This document shows positions 45,905 to 57,470 of a stretch of DNA of 64,000 nt, piece by piece (the first letter of the stretch is position 1; each line of letters starts with the position of its first letter). The notes below the pieces were generated by a model. The model ran no database searches and had not been told where the DNA came from. It was given only the letters and a program-made list of their open reading frames with translations. A program made the translations under genes and the position numbers. Source of the stretch: Colletotrichum lupini (taxonomy: Eukaryota > Ascomycota > Sordariomycetes > Glomerellales > Glomerellaceae); NCBI RefSeq assembly GCF_023278565.1, contig NC_064680.1, positions 3,038,001 to 3,102,000 on the forward strand. The letters are read 5' to 3'.

Positions 45905-48513
45905 GTAAAAGCTTTTGCAGGTGAGGTTCAACAGAGGTGTCGCAGCATACATCGCGACGAACAGAGGGCGGTAAGGCGGTAAATCCCGGGAAGTCGTAAG
46001 TAAGAGAATGTGAGAAGGCTTCGGGAAGGGAGGGTGATGACATTTTTCCACCTGCTGATACTGGGGAGCTATGTTCTGGGACTCTTCGCTGACAGGGTTT
46101 CGGGTTCCCTGATCAACTGGCATCGAATATTCCATGGTGCTGAGTTGCGAGTTGCTGTTGTCTACTTATGTGTTTACGGTACACGAGTCACAAATCTGAT
46201 GAGTTGACGATGAGTTGCTGGTGAGTTGCTGGTGAGTTGCTGATGAGTTGCTGATGAAGGAGTGGCTCAAAGTTGTCATTGTGCTCGTCTTTTGTATAAC
46301 ATCGTAGCGACTATTGGATTCTGCAATAGATAACGCCCGACTTCTTCATCGTTCTAGTTCATCAAAAAGAGGAAAGAAAAAATTGGGAAGAGATTCATGG
46401 CCTTGAACTCGGGACCTCGAAGGAGCCCAGGTCTGAAGCTTGATTGTGACATCAAACGGTACGCCAGACCACACTCAACTCGGCTTTCATGTTTTTGTTC
46501 TGGGAAGAAATTCGAAAGTGTCATAAGTGATATAGTAGTCTATCCTGGTTCTCAAACTCGTCCTCTTGGGCTTCGTCCCCACTCGAGATGCCGCTTCTTA
46601 GTGCATTCACATTCTCATCTGATTTGAAGACCTCTGTTCAGACCACCTCGTAACTGAGTTTTCTTTGTAAGTAGAAATTTCTTTATGACGAGGAAAGTGG
46701 AGAGTAACAGAACAACTAGGAAACAGACAAGAGCAGACCACAGCAAGTCCTTGGCTTTTCTTGGAACAAATCGCTGTTCGGTATGGAATACTGTTTCACT
46801 ATGCTTTGAAGTTTATTGGCTTCGAAATTTGTCAGCAGATCAAAAGTTATAGGCGAAGAAAGGAGCTAGACGACTTCAGAGCAAAGCAAGCCACTTAAAG
46901 GATCATACCTAGGAAAGCTTTGCAATGGCCTCTGACGTAACCGGTTTTCGAGACTAATTAAGATCCTCGGAAGCCCCCCCATGCCGGTTACACAACTCAA
47001 CAAACAAGCTGGGGGTTAATTATCGGGGGCCCGGCAACTCAACATTTTGCAAGATTACAAACAAACACACCTGATTCAAGTATTGGTGTGCCTTTAATTC
47101 GCCAAACTCGAAGTTTGCTCCATGGATGACTGGGACTGCTGATCTAGAATTGTTCCAGAACATGGCCATGTCCGAAAAGAGCATCCCGTACGGAGTACTC
47201 GTATCAAAAATGCATATAAGTCTGGGAGAATGGGGTTTTGTCACGTTGTGCCGTCGTTTCCAGAGGGTTACAACCATTACGTGGGATGCGTGGTGGTCCC
47301 CCCTTTCCCAAATGATCATACTTAATTACCCTGCACAATAAGTTTGCTGGGTCCAAAGGGGGTAAGGTAGTGAGAGCTCCGCAACCCCCGGGTCCCGTGG
47401 CGAGGGAGCGGCTCTTCCCGCAAACTCTGTCGGTCCATCGGACAAAACCCTGGATTAAAAAAAAGGGAGGCTTTTCCTCTTTTTGATTTTCTTCGATGAT
47501 GTGCATAATGATACAGGTAGCATCGCCAAAATTTCCTGGAGAAGGGAGACAACAAAAAGGGCGCTTCAGGTCTCCATTGTGGTGACGTTTGATGAGTGAT
47601 ATATTATGGGCGCGCGTATCGAACGAAGCCTTGCAAGGAAAATGACGAGTCACATGAGTCAAATACCAATTGACGGAAAATCCTCTTTCTTTTTGATTAG
47701 GTGATGCCCAACACCGACCCATTTTTTCTCCTTTTTTGATAATGCAAAAAGAGTAAGTAACCTTGTCGACTTGGCGAAAGCCACGCTCTTTAGTCCGGTA
47801 TCCGACTCGTGAATTTTCTGGGATGATTGGCCAGGACCCTTGCAAAAGCGCATAACTAAACCGAACCGGAGCTGGCTGACAAGTGGTTCGGAGGGGAGGG
47901 GGGGTTTCGCTTGGGCAACCGCAAAAGGGGGGTGTGGTCGATCACCAAAGCTGGAAGTTTGTGTGGTCTTTTTCAGGGGATCGAATCCTTCTTACGACAG
48001 TACACTAATCCTCGTATAAGAGGCGCACTAACGAAATTATGTACAGATCAAGAAAGCAAACACACAATGGACAAAAGTTTCCTGAGCAAGATGGAGGAGG
48101 TGTAGTGTTCATTAATTGAGTTTGTGAGTTGTACGGATACATTTGTTGAAAATCATAAAAAAGAAAGAAAAAAAAGGACAAGCTCTTTTTCGCTCTCTCT
48201 CGTAAATAGTACAAAACTTTCTCGCTCGGCACTACAGATACCCGATAACCTAAGATTGCAAATGCTACGTTCAGTCGCTCAGCGTGCTCATCCATGCAGT
48301 CGATAAAAACAAAACAGCCACACCAACGACAAGGCAGGTCGATAGTCAAACCTTCGCACCAAAGAAATAAAAACAAAACCGAACAACAAATAATCAGAAT
48401 GCCTCCCAGCAGGTATCTCATGCTGCTTCCAAATCGCAATAACATCAAATCGTAAACAGTGTGTGTGGTTGTGTAAGTCACAAAAGGGGAAGAAGGGCAA
48501 AGCTTGCGAAGCT
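45905..48513. other. 2.6-kb stretch with no supported gene; minisatellite at 46199-46255
   Basis: Beyond the 5' fragment of the SprT-like gene I find no supported coding region. A 12-bp-type minisatellite, GATGAGTTGCTG with variants, occupies 46199-46255. The 213-codon minus frame at 47204-47845 has no domain and is treated as chance. The TACGGAGTA motif occurs once at 47189-47197. Confidence 0.5.
46199..46255. repeat. minisatellite, GATGAGTTGCTG-type unit
   Basis: About four to five copies of a 12-bp unit (TGAGTTGCTGGT and TGAGTTGCTGA variants) in tandem. Confidence 0.75.
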
Positions 48514-50059
48514 TCATGCCTTCACCTTTTCATGACCGCCAAAGATCTCCGCCATGAGATGTTCGTACGGAGCCAGAGGATGCTCCTCGGCCAAGTCCAT
48601 GTCAGCCATCTTGTACCGTGGGTTCGATGTGTGCATGGCGTGGAAGCCTCTGGCGCACTCCTGCATAGACTGCTCGTACGTGCCCCTCCCCTTGAGGATG
48701 GCGGAGGCTCTGTTGGCGGCATCTACCGTGTCGGTGGCGACGTCTTCCAGGACTGCGAAGACATCCTTGCCGGTTGCCATACGGCGGTTGTGAATATAAT
48801 TCCTGGTCTCGCCGCCAAGTTCCTCCTTGTAGAAGCTGATAAAAAGGCACGCGGTCAGACATACGTCGATGGATGAAGAAAAAGCAAATATACACTAACA
48901 AGTGTCCGTGTGTTATAGATATTGGCGGGGGGGGGGGGGGGGGTGAGGATCGATGAGAAAACGCCCACGAAAACGGGCGGCCCCCCGTCGTCTGCGTGGC
49001 AGACACGCCCTGTCTGACCCCCACCTGGCTCACGCGGGGGGGGGGGGGGGGGGGGGGGGGGTGAATGACTTACGAGAAAACGTCGTTCGAAATGTCGATC
49101 ACCCTGGCCATGTCAGGAATGGCCTCCAGGTATTGACTCACGTCCGGGTATTGGGCTTTGGGGAAGCAGAAGACGGCGTACGCCACGTTTATGCCAGCCA
49201 GGTCGCGCAGGAAGTCGGGGAACTTGATCCCGGCGCCCCGCGTGGTCTTCATGTTCTGGAAGCCATCGTGACGCTCGAGCAGGTTGCAAGTCATGAATTT
49301 GAGAGCCGAGATTTGCAACAGGCTGGCCATGACGGGGTCAAAAATGTCGGGAGCCTGACGCAGCAGGCCCGCCAGCCCTTCGAGCATGGCGTTGGGCTGG
49401 GTCTCGCCGTTGAGGAAGCGCCGCTGGAAGTGCTGGGCCTCGTCCATTCCGCCTTCATTCTGGCCCACGATGTCGTCGTACTGAACGACGAGCCAGGTGA
49501 AGAGCCCAACATAACCCTGTACCTCTATCGGGTGACGGGGATGGCACATCTGTTGCGGGTGTTCCGTCAGCACGCTACTTATCACAATCACATTTTAATC
49601 CATGGAGAATATCCAAAATAAAAACGAGGTATTATTCAAACGCCAAAACGTGGCTTTAGGGTAGCATGAATGGTAAGGAGGTGGGATACATACCGCAGCT
49701 AGTGAGAAGCCCAAGCGGAACCCCTTCTGGGACAGAGGGGTATCGAGTGGCCATCCGATCTCGACGGCTCTCTTGTGCATATATTTCAGCAGCGCTTCGA
49801 CGGACTCGCGCTTGACCGGTGGGACGCCAGGGTACTTGAGGTCCTCGAGCATCTGTTTGCAAATGGGCTTGCAGAGGGCAGCCAGCCGCTTGGGCTCCTT
49901 TGCCAGGTCATCTTCGAGGCGGATTCGCTTCGGGGCGCACATTCCCCACACGGAGCTGAGCATCCGGAGCCACGGCTGGGCAACCGAAACAGCGGCGCTG
50001 TTGATTCCTCCAGGGCTGAGACCGGGAGGGCTGACCATAATCTTGGGCGAGGTGGACAT
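48514..50059 (-). CDS. terpene cyclase, trichodiene-synthase-like family, 387 aa, three exons
   Basis: Minus-strand exons 50059-49694, 49549-49074 and 48835-48514 join to 388 codons including the stop. The exon borders restore the class I terpene cyclase metal sites: DD at about 147-148 in QYDDIVG (the Asp-rich motif) and NDVFSFYKEE at about 277-286 (the NSE motif), the latter only after the second splice. Other recognisable parts are LSQKGFRLGFSLAA in the first exon, PIEVQGYVGLFTWL just after the first splice, and the helix ISALKFMTCNLLERH. Enzymes of this family cyclise farnesyl diphosphate to a sesquiterpene; the product cannot be inferred, and no trichothecene-type neighbours are visible. 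The residues after the NSE motif include RNYIHNRRMATG. The last intron (48836-49073, 238 bases) is unusually long for this locus and holds two G tracts. No oxidase or transporter genes flank it within 3 kb. Confidence 0.85.
48928..49061. repeat. two long G homopolymer tracts within the terpene cyclase intron
   Basis: Two runs of G on the plus strand, near 48928-48943 and 49036-49061, lie inside the second intron of the terpene cyclase. They bracket about 90 bases rich in CCCC and GGGG and look G-quadruplex-prone. Homopolymer length may be misassembled. Confidence 0.7.
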
Positions 50060-53000
50060 TAAGGGCAACAAGTGAGAGCTCAAGAGGAGCGAGCTCTAGA
50101 GGAATGGCGGTGGGTTAGTAAGGGCGGTTAATACTGGATATGAATTGTCGGTGTAGGTAGAGTTTAGTCTAGAAGAAGCACAGACAAGAAGCTAATGACC
50201 ATATCCATGAAACCTCTTGACGGGGGAGACCTGGGCTTTTTATTCCTAACATGGGCTCGAGATGCTCCCATGGACAGGGAGGTCGATATGAAAGGCATGT
50301 GGGTGGCAGGGCATCGAGAGGTTTCCATTTCGAGCGAGGTGCCGGGGCGAAGGAGAAGGAGGAGGCATTCGGCGGTCCAGGTTTGGCTACGGCGGCAATG
50401 GTGAGGTGGTGAGCGAGGCAACGATCTGGAAGAGGTAAGGAATAGTGGCATCAGGGCAAAGTGAGAGAAAATGCGGTGCGATTTGATACCTCGATCGCCA
50501 GCCATCGCTCCCTCATCCCTAGGTCAAACCAAACCGTTTGACGGTTCGCCGTTGGCTCGTGTGGCATGTGGAGAGGGTTAAGAGCAGAGTGGGCTTAGTC
50601 CCAGTTGCTAGTTCAACAACGCTGCAGGTTTGTCCCTCGTTGTTGGAGGTACACTACTTTTGTGTACACATGCTACAATGTGCATTGGTACCGCGGTCTA
50701 GCCGGGGCCCCTAGGGAGGACATTACCCAGGCTGGACTGGGTTGACAAGTTGTTAGTGGAGAATGGGCAAGCATTCCCAAGGATCGTGGCCATGCAATGC
50801 AGCAAGAGAAAGATGGTGGTGGTGGTGTACAAAGTTTGTGCGAGAGTGGACGGAGGAAGGTCCGTGACGGAGACCAACCACGCAGTAGACGATGGATCAT
50901 GGTGCCAGGAAATATCAAGTGAACTAAGGTCGAGTGCCGATACGCAGTCTCGGGTACAGACTACACTACAGAGTCCAGACTTGAGGTCACAAGAGTGGTG
51001 TGCTGTCATGGTGCTGGATGTAAGGGATTGTGTGGGTGAGGTAGTGTGCTCCGTAGGCGACTCCGTGGAGGGGGGTTTGATTGTGAGATCATCCCGAAAC
51101 CGCATCAACTCCCGGATCGCATCATGGACCATGGATGTGAAGCTGTTGACGGCCAGGTTTCCCCAAGTGTGCCTAAAATGGGTGTATTCCCGGGTTGACG
51201 ATATATGTGCAGCGTAGTAAGACCGCAAGAGAGGTGGCTTAGGGCAGTGTCAAAGACGGGAAGCATGGCATATTTTCGGAGGGGGAGTTGCGAAGTTGCG
51301 GCGTGCGGTGCGGCGATGACGACGCACGTGAGTTCGTAGTCAGCAAGGAACATGGTAGCCCCGAGTCAGGAGGTGGTGGAACGGCAGGAACGGGTCCCAG
51401 AAAAAGAGAAGATAAAAGAGGAGCCCACCCAAGAGCGCAAGAGCCGTCAGCGTCTGTCAGGGCCTGTGTTACTCCGTACCTGCCATCCCATGCACGCAGG
51501 TCGCAAGAAGGAAGTGGGGGTCATCTGGGGTCGTGCGAACATTGGCTTCCCAAACATGACATGATCATCTCCAAATTGCTCCTTCATACACTCCATACCC
51601 AGCACACAAACCTAGCATTCAACCCAGTACGGAGTGCCTACCTTACTGTCAGGACGGGTCCAATTGTGCCCGCCAACGGTTGCCAAGTGGAAAAGGGGGG
51701 CTCTTCCCCTACTGTGTACGTAGTACGAACAGCTTGCCTATCCTTACACAGTATCCGTACAGGCTACCCATAGGTAATCCATCCATGAAATCCATCCCAT
51801 CAGAGCCGTAATGCGGTAGCCGTAAAGGACCAAGTAGGTGGCTGCGGGCCATGCCTTGGAGCCATGCCGTGGCTTCGTGCCTTGGTGCTGGGGTGGGCGG
51901 GGTGGGCGGGGTGGCACGCTGCACTCACAGGCTCTCCCAAACCCAGAGCAGTAAAGCTCCAATACACACAAAGATGGCTGCCGCTTTCGCTAGGTGTTCC
52001 ATTCCATTGCGTCTCAGCTTCGGCGTTCCGTGAGCCGTACGGGTCTGGAACTGTGGACAGTTACGGCGTAGTTGCTTGTTCACTTGGTGACTATGTGGCT
52101 GTTGCGGCCGTTGTATGGAATCATTCGAATCAGACGAACACGCGCACGAGCACGCGAATTGCCGGATGGCGGATGGGGGCGCAGATTCACCATTCGGAGG
52201 GGGTCTCAGTCGGAGGAGGGAGATTGCGTTTGCAGAATGGTCGAGGCATCGGAGCGAGAAACCTGGAAAAACCTTGCTTTGGCTTTTAGATCGCCGAACA
52301 TTTGAATTACCATGGATGGTCCATGTCCTATTTTTCTGCCCACTCGATGCTCTGGGTCTGGTTGTCCTACCTTACCAAGCGTGTAAGCCTGCCACCACCT
52401 TGCTTACTCCGTACGTTACGCGAACTTGCGGCTTTGCCTGCGTGTCGTTTCCTGACGAAAGTGTTCCGTTGCCCTCCACAGGTAAAAGGGAAATCCACAA
52501 GGTCTTCTTGGTACGTTGGGTCTCTGCACAAATGCAGCAGAGAAGTGGCCGTTTTCAGCCCTCGCCTTCTCCACCGGGTCCATGCCGGGTCATAGGGTAC
52601 GTAGCAGGCAGCCAAAGCCAGAACCAGGCAAGCAACGCCAAGCAAGGGTTCTTTCCCTTTTGCTGCCGTCTACTGCACAGTACGTATGTGCTCTTTGCTC
52701 AACTCACCACAAAGTTCAACTTCGCGTGCTGGTTGCGTGGTGCATCTGTCATCCAGCTTCATTGTTCACCGTCCATCATCTCGTCAAATTGTGTCACTAT
52801 TCAAAGCAATGACCGAACCGATAGACCAGCCGCTCGCCACGCTGCTGCCAGTACGAGTGCCGTGCCGCTCTCCTTGGAAATGTTCCCGAATGTCTCTGAT
52901 GGCGACCACCACACGCATCCACGCTCCACCACCACCACCAGTCCACAAGCACACAACCACGCATCAAGACTTAGTTACGACACACACCCCCTCCCTCTTC

Positions 53001-53818
53001 CCCTTGAACCTTGAACCTTCCCACCTGCGACCCCTGGATAGCGTGAGCCCGTCTCCTTCTGAAGGAGGGGGAAGCTAGCCGTATCCCGTCGAACTTCGTC
53101 GACCTTTACGCCCCATTGGCACGCCGTGCCCGTCTTTTTCGGCTTCTCTCTGTCTCGCTGGAATGTCTGGCTGGAGTCTGGACCCCTGTGCTATGAAAAT
53201 CTCAACCCGAGCATGGCATTGGGAACAGCCGACAGCATCGATGCCCCCAGAGATCCCCTGCCCAAGCCGCTGGGCCCGCATCTGCGCCTTCTTGGTATAA
53301 ACGCCGGCGTCCCGTTCGGAGTCCTCACTTCTGCGCTGGACGCGCTTCAGATTCGCCCTGCCGTTGCATTGTTGGTGTGCGACCCAGACACTCACACGCC
53401 GCAAGTCAAGTCAAATCCTGTCAGCAGCAGCAGCAGCAGACCCGTACGGATACTTCGTAATACCTACCTTACTCTCGGAAACTGAGTGTGAGACTGAGTG
53501 TTGGAAACCCACCCCTGCCCTGCCACCCTTTCCACTCTCCTACAGCTCAACCTGCAGAAACTGGAGAAGAAGAGAGAGGGAGATACCGGTAGCAACAGGC
53601 CCTCACCTGAGACCGAATCTGGAGCACAGGAATCGGCACATCAGAGACAGGAAAAAAGCACATACGGATACCGGTATTTTACACAGAATCTGTGAGGGGT
53701 GAACAATCGAGACAACTGTTTGTTGCTGTCTCCTGCTTGGCCGAGTTCTCGCCCGATCCCGCTCACTCGCTCGCTCGCTCGCTCCGCCGAACCGAACCAG
53801 AGCATTGCTGCCGTTAAG
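50060..53818. other. 3.8-kb stretch between the terpene cyclase and the HET gene, no supported gene
   Basis: No coding region could be supported. The frames are short, overlap on both strands and have low-complexity content. Two copies of TACTCCGTA lie at 51480-51488 and 52405-52413. CTCGCTCG and CAGCAG runs lie near 53763 and 53425. The stretch must hold the promoters of the two divergent genes. Confidence 0.5.
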
Positions 53819-55011
53819 ATGAGCATTCAATATCGGCGTCTGGACCCTTCGAGGCGTGAGATCCGCCTGCTTGAGATTCAGTCCGCGCGCAGCCTCAGCG
53901 ATCCAGTCGAGTGTCGGCTCGTCACAGTTCGCCTGACGGATGAGCTGTCCCGCGAGTACATCGCCCTCTCGTCACTCTATGGCGACGCGGCCGAGACCGA
54001 AAAGATCTTCGTGGGCGGCCATGCCGTCACTATCACGGCTCATCTGGCTCAGGCACTGAAGCAGGTCCGCGCCGTCTTCTATCCGACTATCTCGCAGCGC
54101 TTCCAAAGGACGCCGGCCAGGCGGCCTCACGGCGCCCCGAGATGGCTTAGGCAGCTCTTCGGTCTCGGTAGCTCACGTCAGAGTGACTTGGAGTCGAGGT
54201 GTTTGAGGGTGTGGTGCGACTTCCTCTGCGTCAACCAACGTGACGACGTGGAAAAGTCCAAGCAGCACACGGACATGCGTAACATCTATCGCAACGCGGA
54301 GCTTGTCGTCGGGTGGCTGGGCGACAAGAGGGACGACACCGATGAGGCCATGGCCGCTCTTGCGCGGATCGAGGACGCTATGCCGCCCCACTGGGGCGAC
54401 CCCGGCGACCGCGAAAAGCACCCCGAAGACTACGCGCCATTTCACAAGTGGGCGGTCCCCATCGCGTCTCTATGGGCTCCTGGTCCCGACGGCGAGATTC
54501 CGTTCCTGATGCCACATTGGGCCGGTGCCAACGACTTCATGGGCCGTTCCTACTTTCAACGTCGCTGGATCCTTGAAGAGCTCGCCATGGCAAGGTTCCC
54601 TACCTTTTTGATTGGAGACACCATTGTTCCGTGGAAGCAGGTACTTCGCTTGAACCGCATGATGGAGGAATTTAAGTATCATCCGTCCGACATCTTCCCC
54701 GCGGTAAGTACCTCACCGTACCGTTCTTCTGGAATTTTGGCCTTCAGGCTAAGCCTCCGGCCGGCGCTGTAACGCTCGCCTCACCTACTTCGCCCCCCTT
54801 ACGGCCGTAAACCTTTGCATGAAGAGATCTCGATCGACTGACCCGGTTTCCCTAGAACCTATCGGCCATGATAGCCGAGTTACCTCTTGAGACAGCGCAC
54901 AAGCTTCTCGATGAGTTTGCAAAGCGAGAGGCACTAGAGGAGGCCCAGATCCTCAAGGAGACGGGAAGCAGCCGGGCGACCTCGTCCACGCGATCCACCG
55001 ACACCAAGTAA
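53819..55011 (+). CDS. HET-domain (heterokaryon incompatibility-like) protein, 346 aa, two exons
   Basis: Exons 53819-54703 and 54856-55011 join in phase 0 to 347 codons including the stop (donor GTAAGTA, acceptor TTTCCCTAG). Residues about 1-300 carry the HET domain pattern: LLEIQ at the start, then YIALSSLYGD, ITAHLAQALKQVR, LRVWCDFLCVNQRD, DMRNIYRNAELVVGWLG, and FQRRWILEELAMAR. HET-domain proteins act in self/non-self recognition and can trigger cell death when different strains fuse. The protein is short: many family members continue for several hundred residues, while this one ends soon after a helical segment (LPLETAHKLLDEFAKREALEEAQ). It may be a minimal HET protein or an end-truncated one. 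A long 5' region precedes it. Confidence 0.85.
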
Positions 55012-57303
55012 TTGGCGTGGCGTGCGTGCCATCGATACTGGCGATGTTCGGGGTTCTGATCCAGATTTGAGTAGGATCCCGGCGAGAGAGGCAAGGTAGC
55101 AGGCGGGTATGGGATGGTCAAGTGCTTATCACTCACCTCAGTGACCTCACTTGTAGCAGGCAGGAGTTGTAGACCAGCCTGGAATGCTGCCAAGCCATGT
55201 CCGAAAGGAGGCTTATGGTTTGAGGGGTAATGGGAGGGGAATTCCACGGAAGGAGGGCTTAGCGTTGTAACGAGGATACCCAAAAGTTCCTTCTAGCTTC
55301 ATTTTAGCAGGATCTTTGAACTTATTTCTTTTCTTTCTTCTGTTTTGCTTGTGGCCGTTTTGTTCCCTTTCTTCCCGCAAACACATGCGCGCGCACGAGA
55401 CGAAAAAAAGTACGGTTCCGTCGTGATATAAATACCAAGAGCCGCCTTCCCACAAACACTGTCCGGAATGCGCGGGTACGCTTGCCATGTGGTATTGAAG
55501 AGTTTCGGACAAAACGGGACGAAACGGGGTCAAACTGGAGCGTTTCCCGAAGCTCCAGCATAATACACACCCATCGCATCACATCACATCAACCCCCTCC
55601 CCCCGCCCACTTCACGCCCAGGCTCCATGTCGTGCGACCCCAATGATTCGACTTTTTTGCAAAATATGAAGATTGGAGAGCGGGCCAGCTCAAATGCGAG
55701 GAATGATTTGCGAGCTTGTGAAGGTTTCCTGCTGGGTCTCCAATAGTGTGATGCAGGATCCTGTGCGATGATAAGTGATACTCTGGGGGGCCTAAGGAAG
55801 GGGGGGGGGGGGGGGGGTGGCTGTTTCCTCTCTCTGCCTGTCCCTTCTTTGTTGGAGAATGAGAGAGGGGCCATTCTGCAGGCATCGCCAACCAAATAGA
55901 CTGGTTTCTTTGGACAGGTATCTGTATGGAATCGATGGAATCATCAGAGTCCAGGGACTCGAAGATGCAAGGGTTACCGGAAGAACTGGCCCTGCATGAT
56001 TTGCGACCTGCTGACCGGCGGATTACGTACTGAGGGAATTTTGTTCGTTGCAGAAACGCAAAAAGGACAGTATTAGCAGCTCGTCTAGGTACTGCATCGC
56101 TGCAGCGCGCGCATCATGCAGCTTTCCTGCGGCAATTCCGCTTAAGAAGCAAAGTGCAGCCGGGCAGGGTACGGTACACAGGACAGGGGGTCCGGGGTTT
56201 TATATGCAGGTTTTCTCACTCCAACATTTACGGAGTAATATCCGTACTACGTGAACTTTCCTAGGTAAGTCGGCCAAGCGACCGAAACTTACAAAGAAAG
56301 ACAAACCAACCTCTCCTCTCTCCCTCTCCCTGACGGTCTTGCAGTTGCGAAATAACGTACCGCTTAACCGAGGGAACCGACAGTTTGGCACGCGCCACCA
56401 CCACCTTTCTATTCCGTCCAGTATTCCGTGTCCAACCTGAAACTATATTTGCTTGCCATCCAACCTGCACCAACGCACTCATCCAAAACCAACAGCATGA
56501 ACCCATCGCCATAACCTGGACATGTGTGCTGTTGGCCATGTTGGAGTTTTTGCTCCCTTTGTCGGGGCCCATGTTGGTGTGGCAATCACATACGATAATT
56601 CTTCACCGCTACTACTTGGCCCTGCTTCGTTGGACGGTTGGAGATGGTTTCTTTGGCGACGATCATGTACTTGCCTCCAAAGTCACCTTTTGTCTACAAA
56701 GTCACTTTCGGTTGATATTCCGGAAGGTGCGGAATTATTGACGTGTTTGGTCCGGGAGTAGTATTGTCAACCGATAACGACGGTGCCTTCTTGGAGCCGA
56801 ATTGTCCGGAGAGTCTCTCGTCCCCAAGATTTTTCGTAATTGTTATCTTTCATATTTTCTCTCTGAGTCGCTCTTTGAGATCGTGACAGAGCAGGAGGGC
56901 TCGAACTGATGGAAGTCAACAATTGAACGCCAACTAGCTTGTTCAAAGACACAGACTGATCTGCTTCGCCAACCTCATGGCGACCAAGCCGCGAGCGAGT
57001 TGGCAGAATATCTTTGGTTTTGCTCATCAGATCATGCGAGAATTCTCGCGCACATAAAACGTCACAAACAACACTTGAGTTGTGATGGTCCTGACCAACT
57101 ACGAATACGTTCTTCTGTTCATACAGGATTCTGCTCCAGCCAGCCACCCAAAAGCTCGAGCTATTTATTATCAGCAAGTGGCAGCGAGACACGACTCGAG
57201 TATGCATGCAAGTTCTGACGAGTCGCAATTCCTACGAAAAAGACGCAAAGAATAGGGGAACTAGTTACAAAATTGTGTCGCATCGTGTCAAGAAGTGCGA
57301 CAA
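55012..57303. other. 2.3-kb stretch between the HET gene and the MULE, no supported gene
   Basis: No gene supported. A run of G lies near 55800-55818, and TACGGAGTA at 56229-56237. Confidence 0.5.
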
Positions 57304-57311
57304 TTGAATTT
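57304..57311. repeat. target-site duplication TTGAATTT, left copy
   Basis: Eight bases directly left of the left inverted repeat; identical bases follow the right inverted repeat at 60187-60194. Confidence 0.8.
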
Positions 57312-57367
57312 GGGCGAGGATATTCTGCCAGCAGCTCCTGCTATCCCGCCCCCAAGTGTGGCTGCGG
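57312..57367 (+). repeat. MULE terminal inverted repeat, left
   Basis: About 56 bp, beginning GGGCGAGGATATTCTGCC. It matches the reverse complement of the right end, with mostly C/T and G/A differences. Confidence 0.8.
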
Positions 57368-57404
57368 CAGGCCCTACCTCCGAGCCCGGAGGCCAGCTAC
57401 CCAT

Positions 57405-57470
57405 ACCCACCCACTTACCTACCCACCTACCTACTTACCCACCTACCTACCCACCTATAACCACCACTTC
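57405..57470. repeat. CTAC/CCAC tetranucleotide run inside the MULE
   Basis: A tract of CCTACCCACCTAC-type repeats lies within the left part of the element. Confidence 0.7.

Noticed and set aside
47204..47845. 213-codon minus-strand open frame
   Set aside because: No domain, no splice support and no composition typical of the neighbouring genes.
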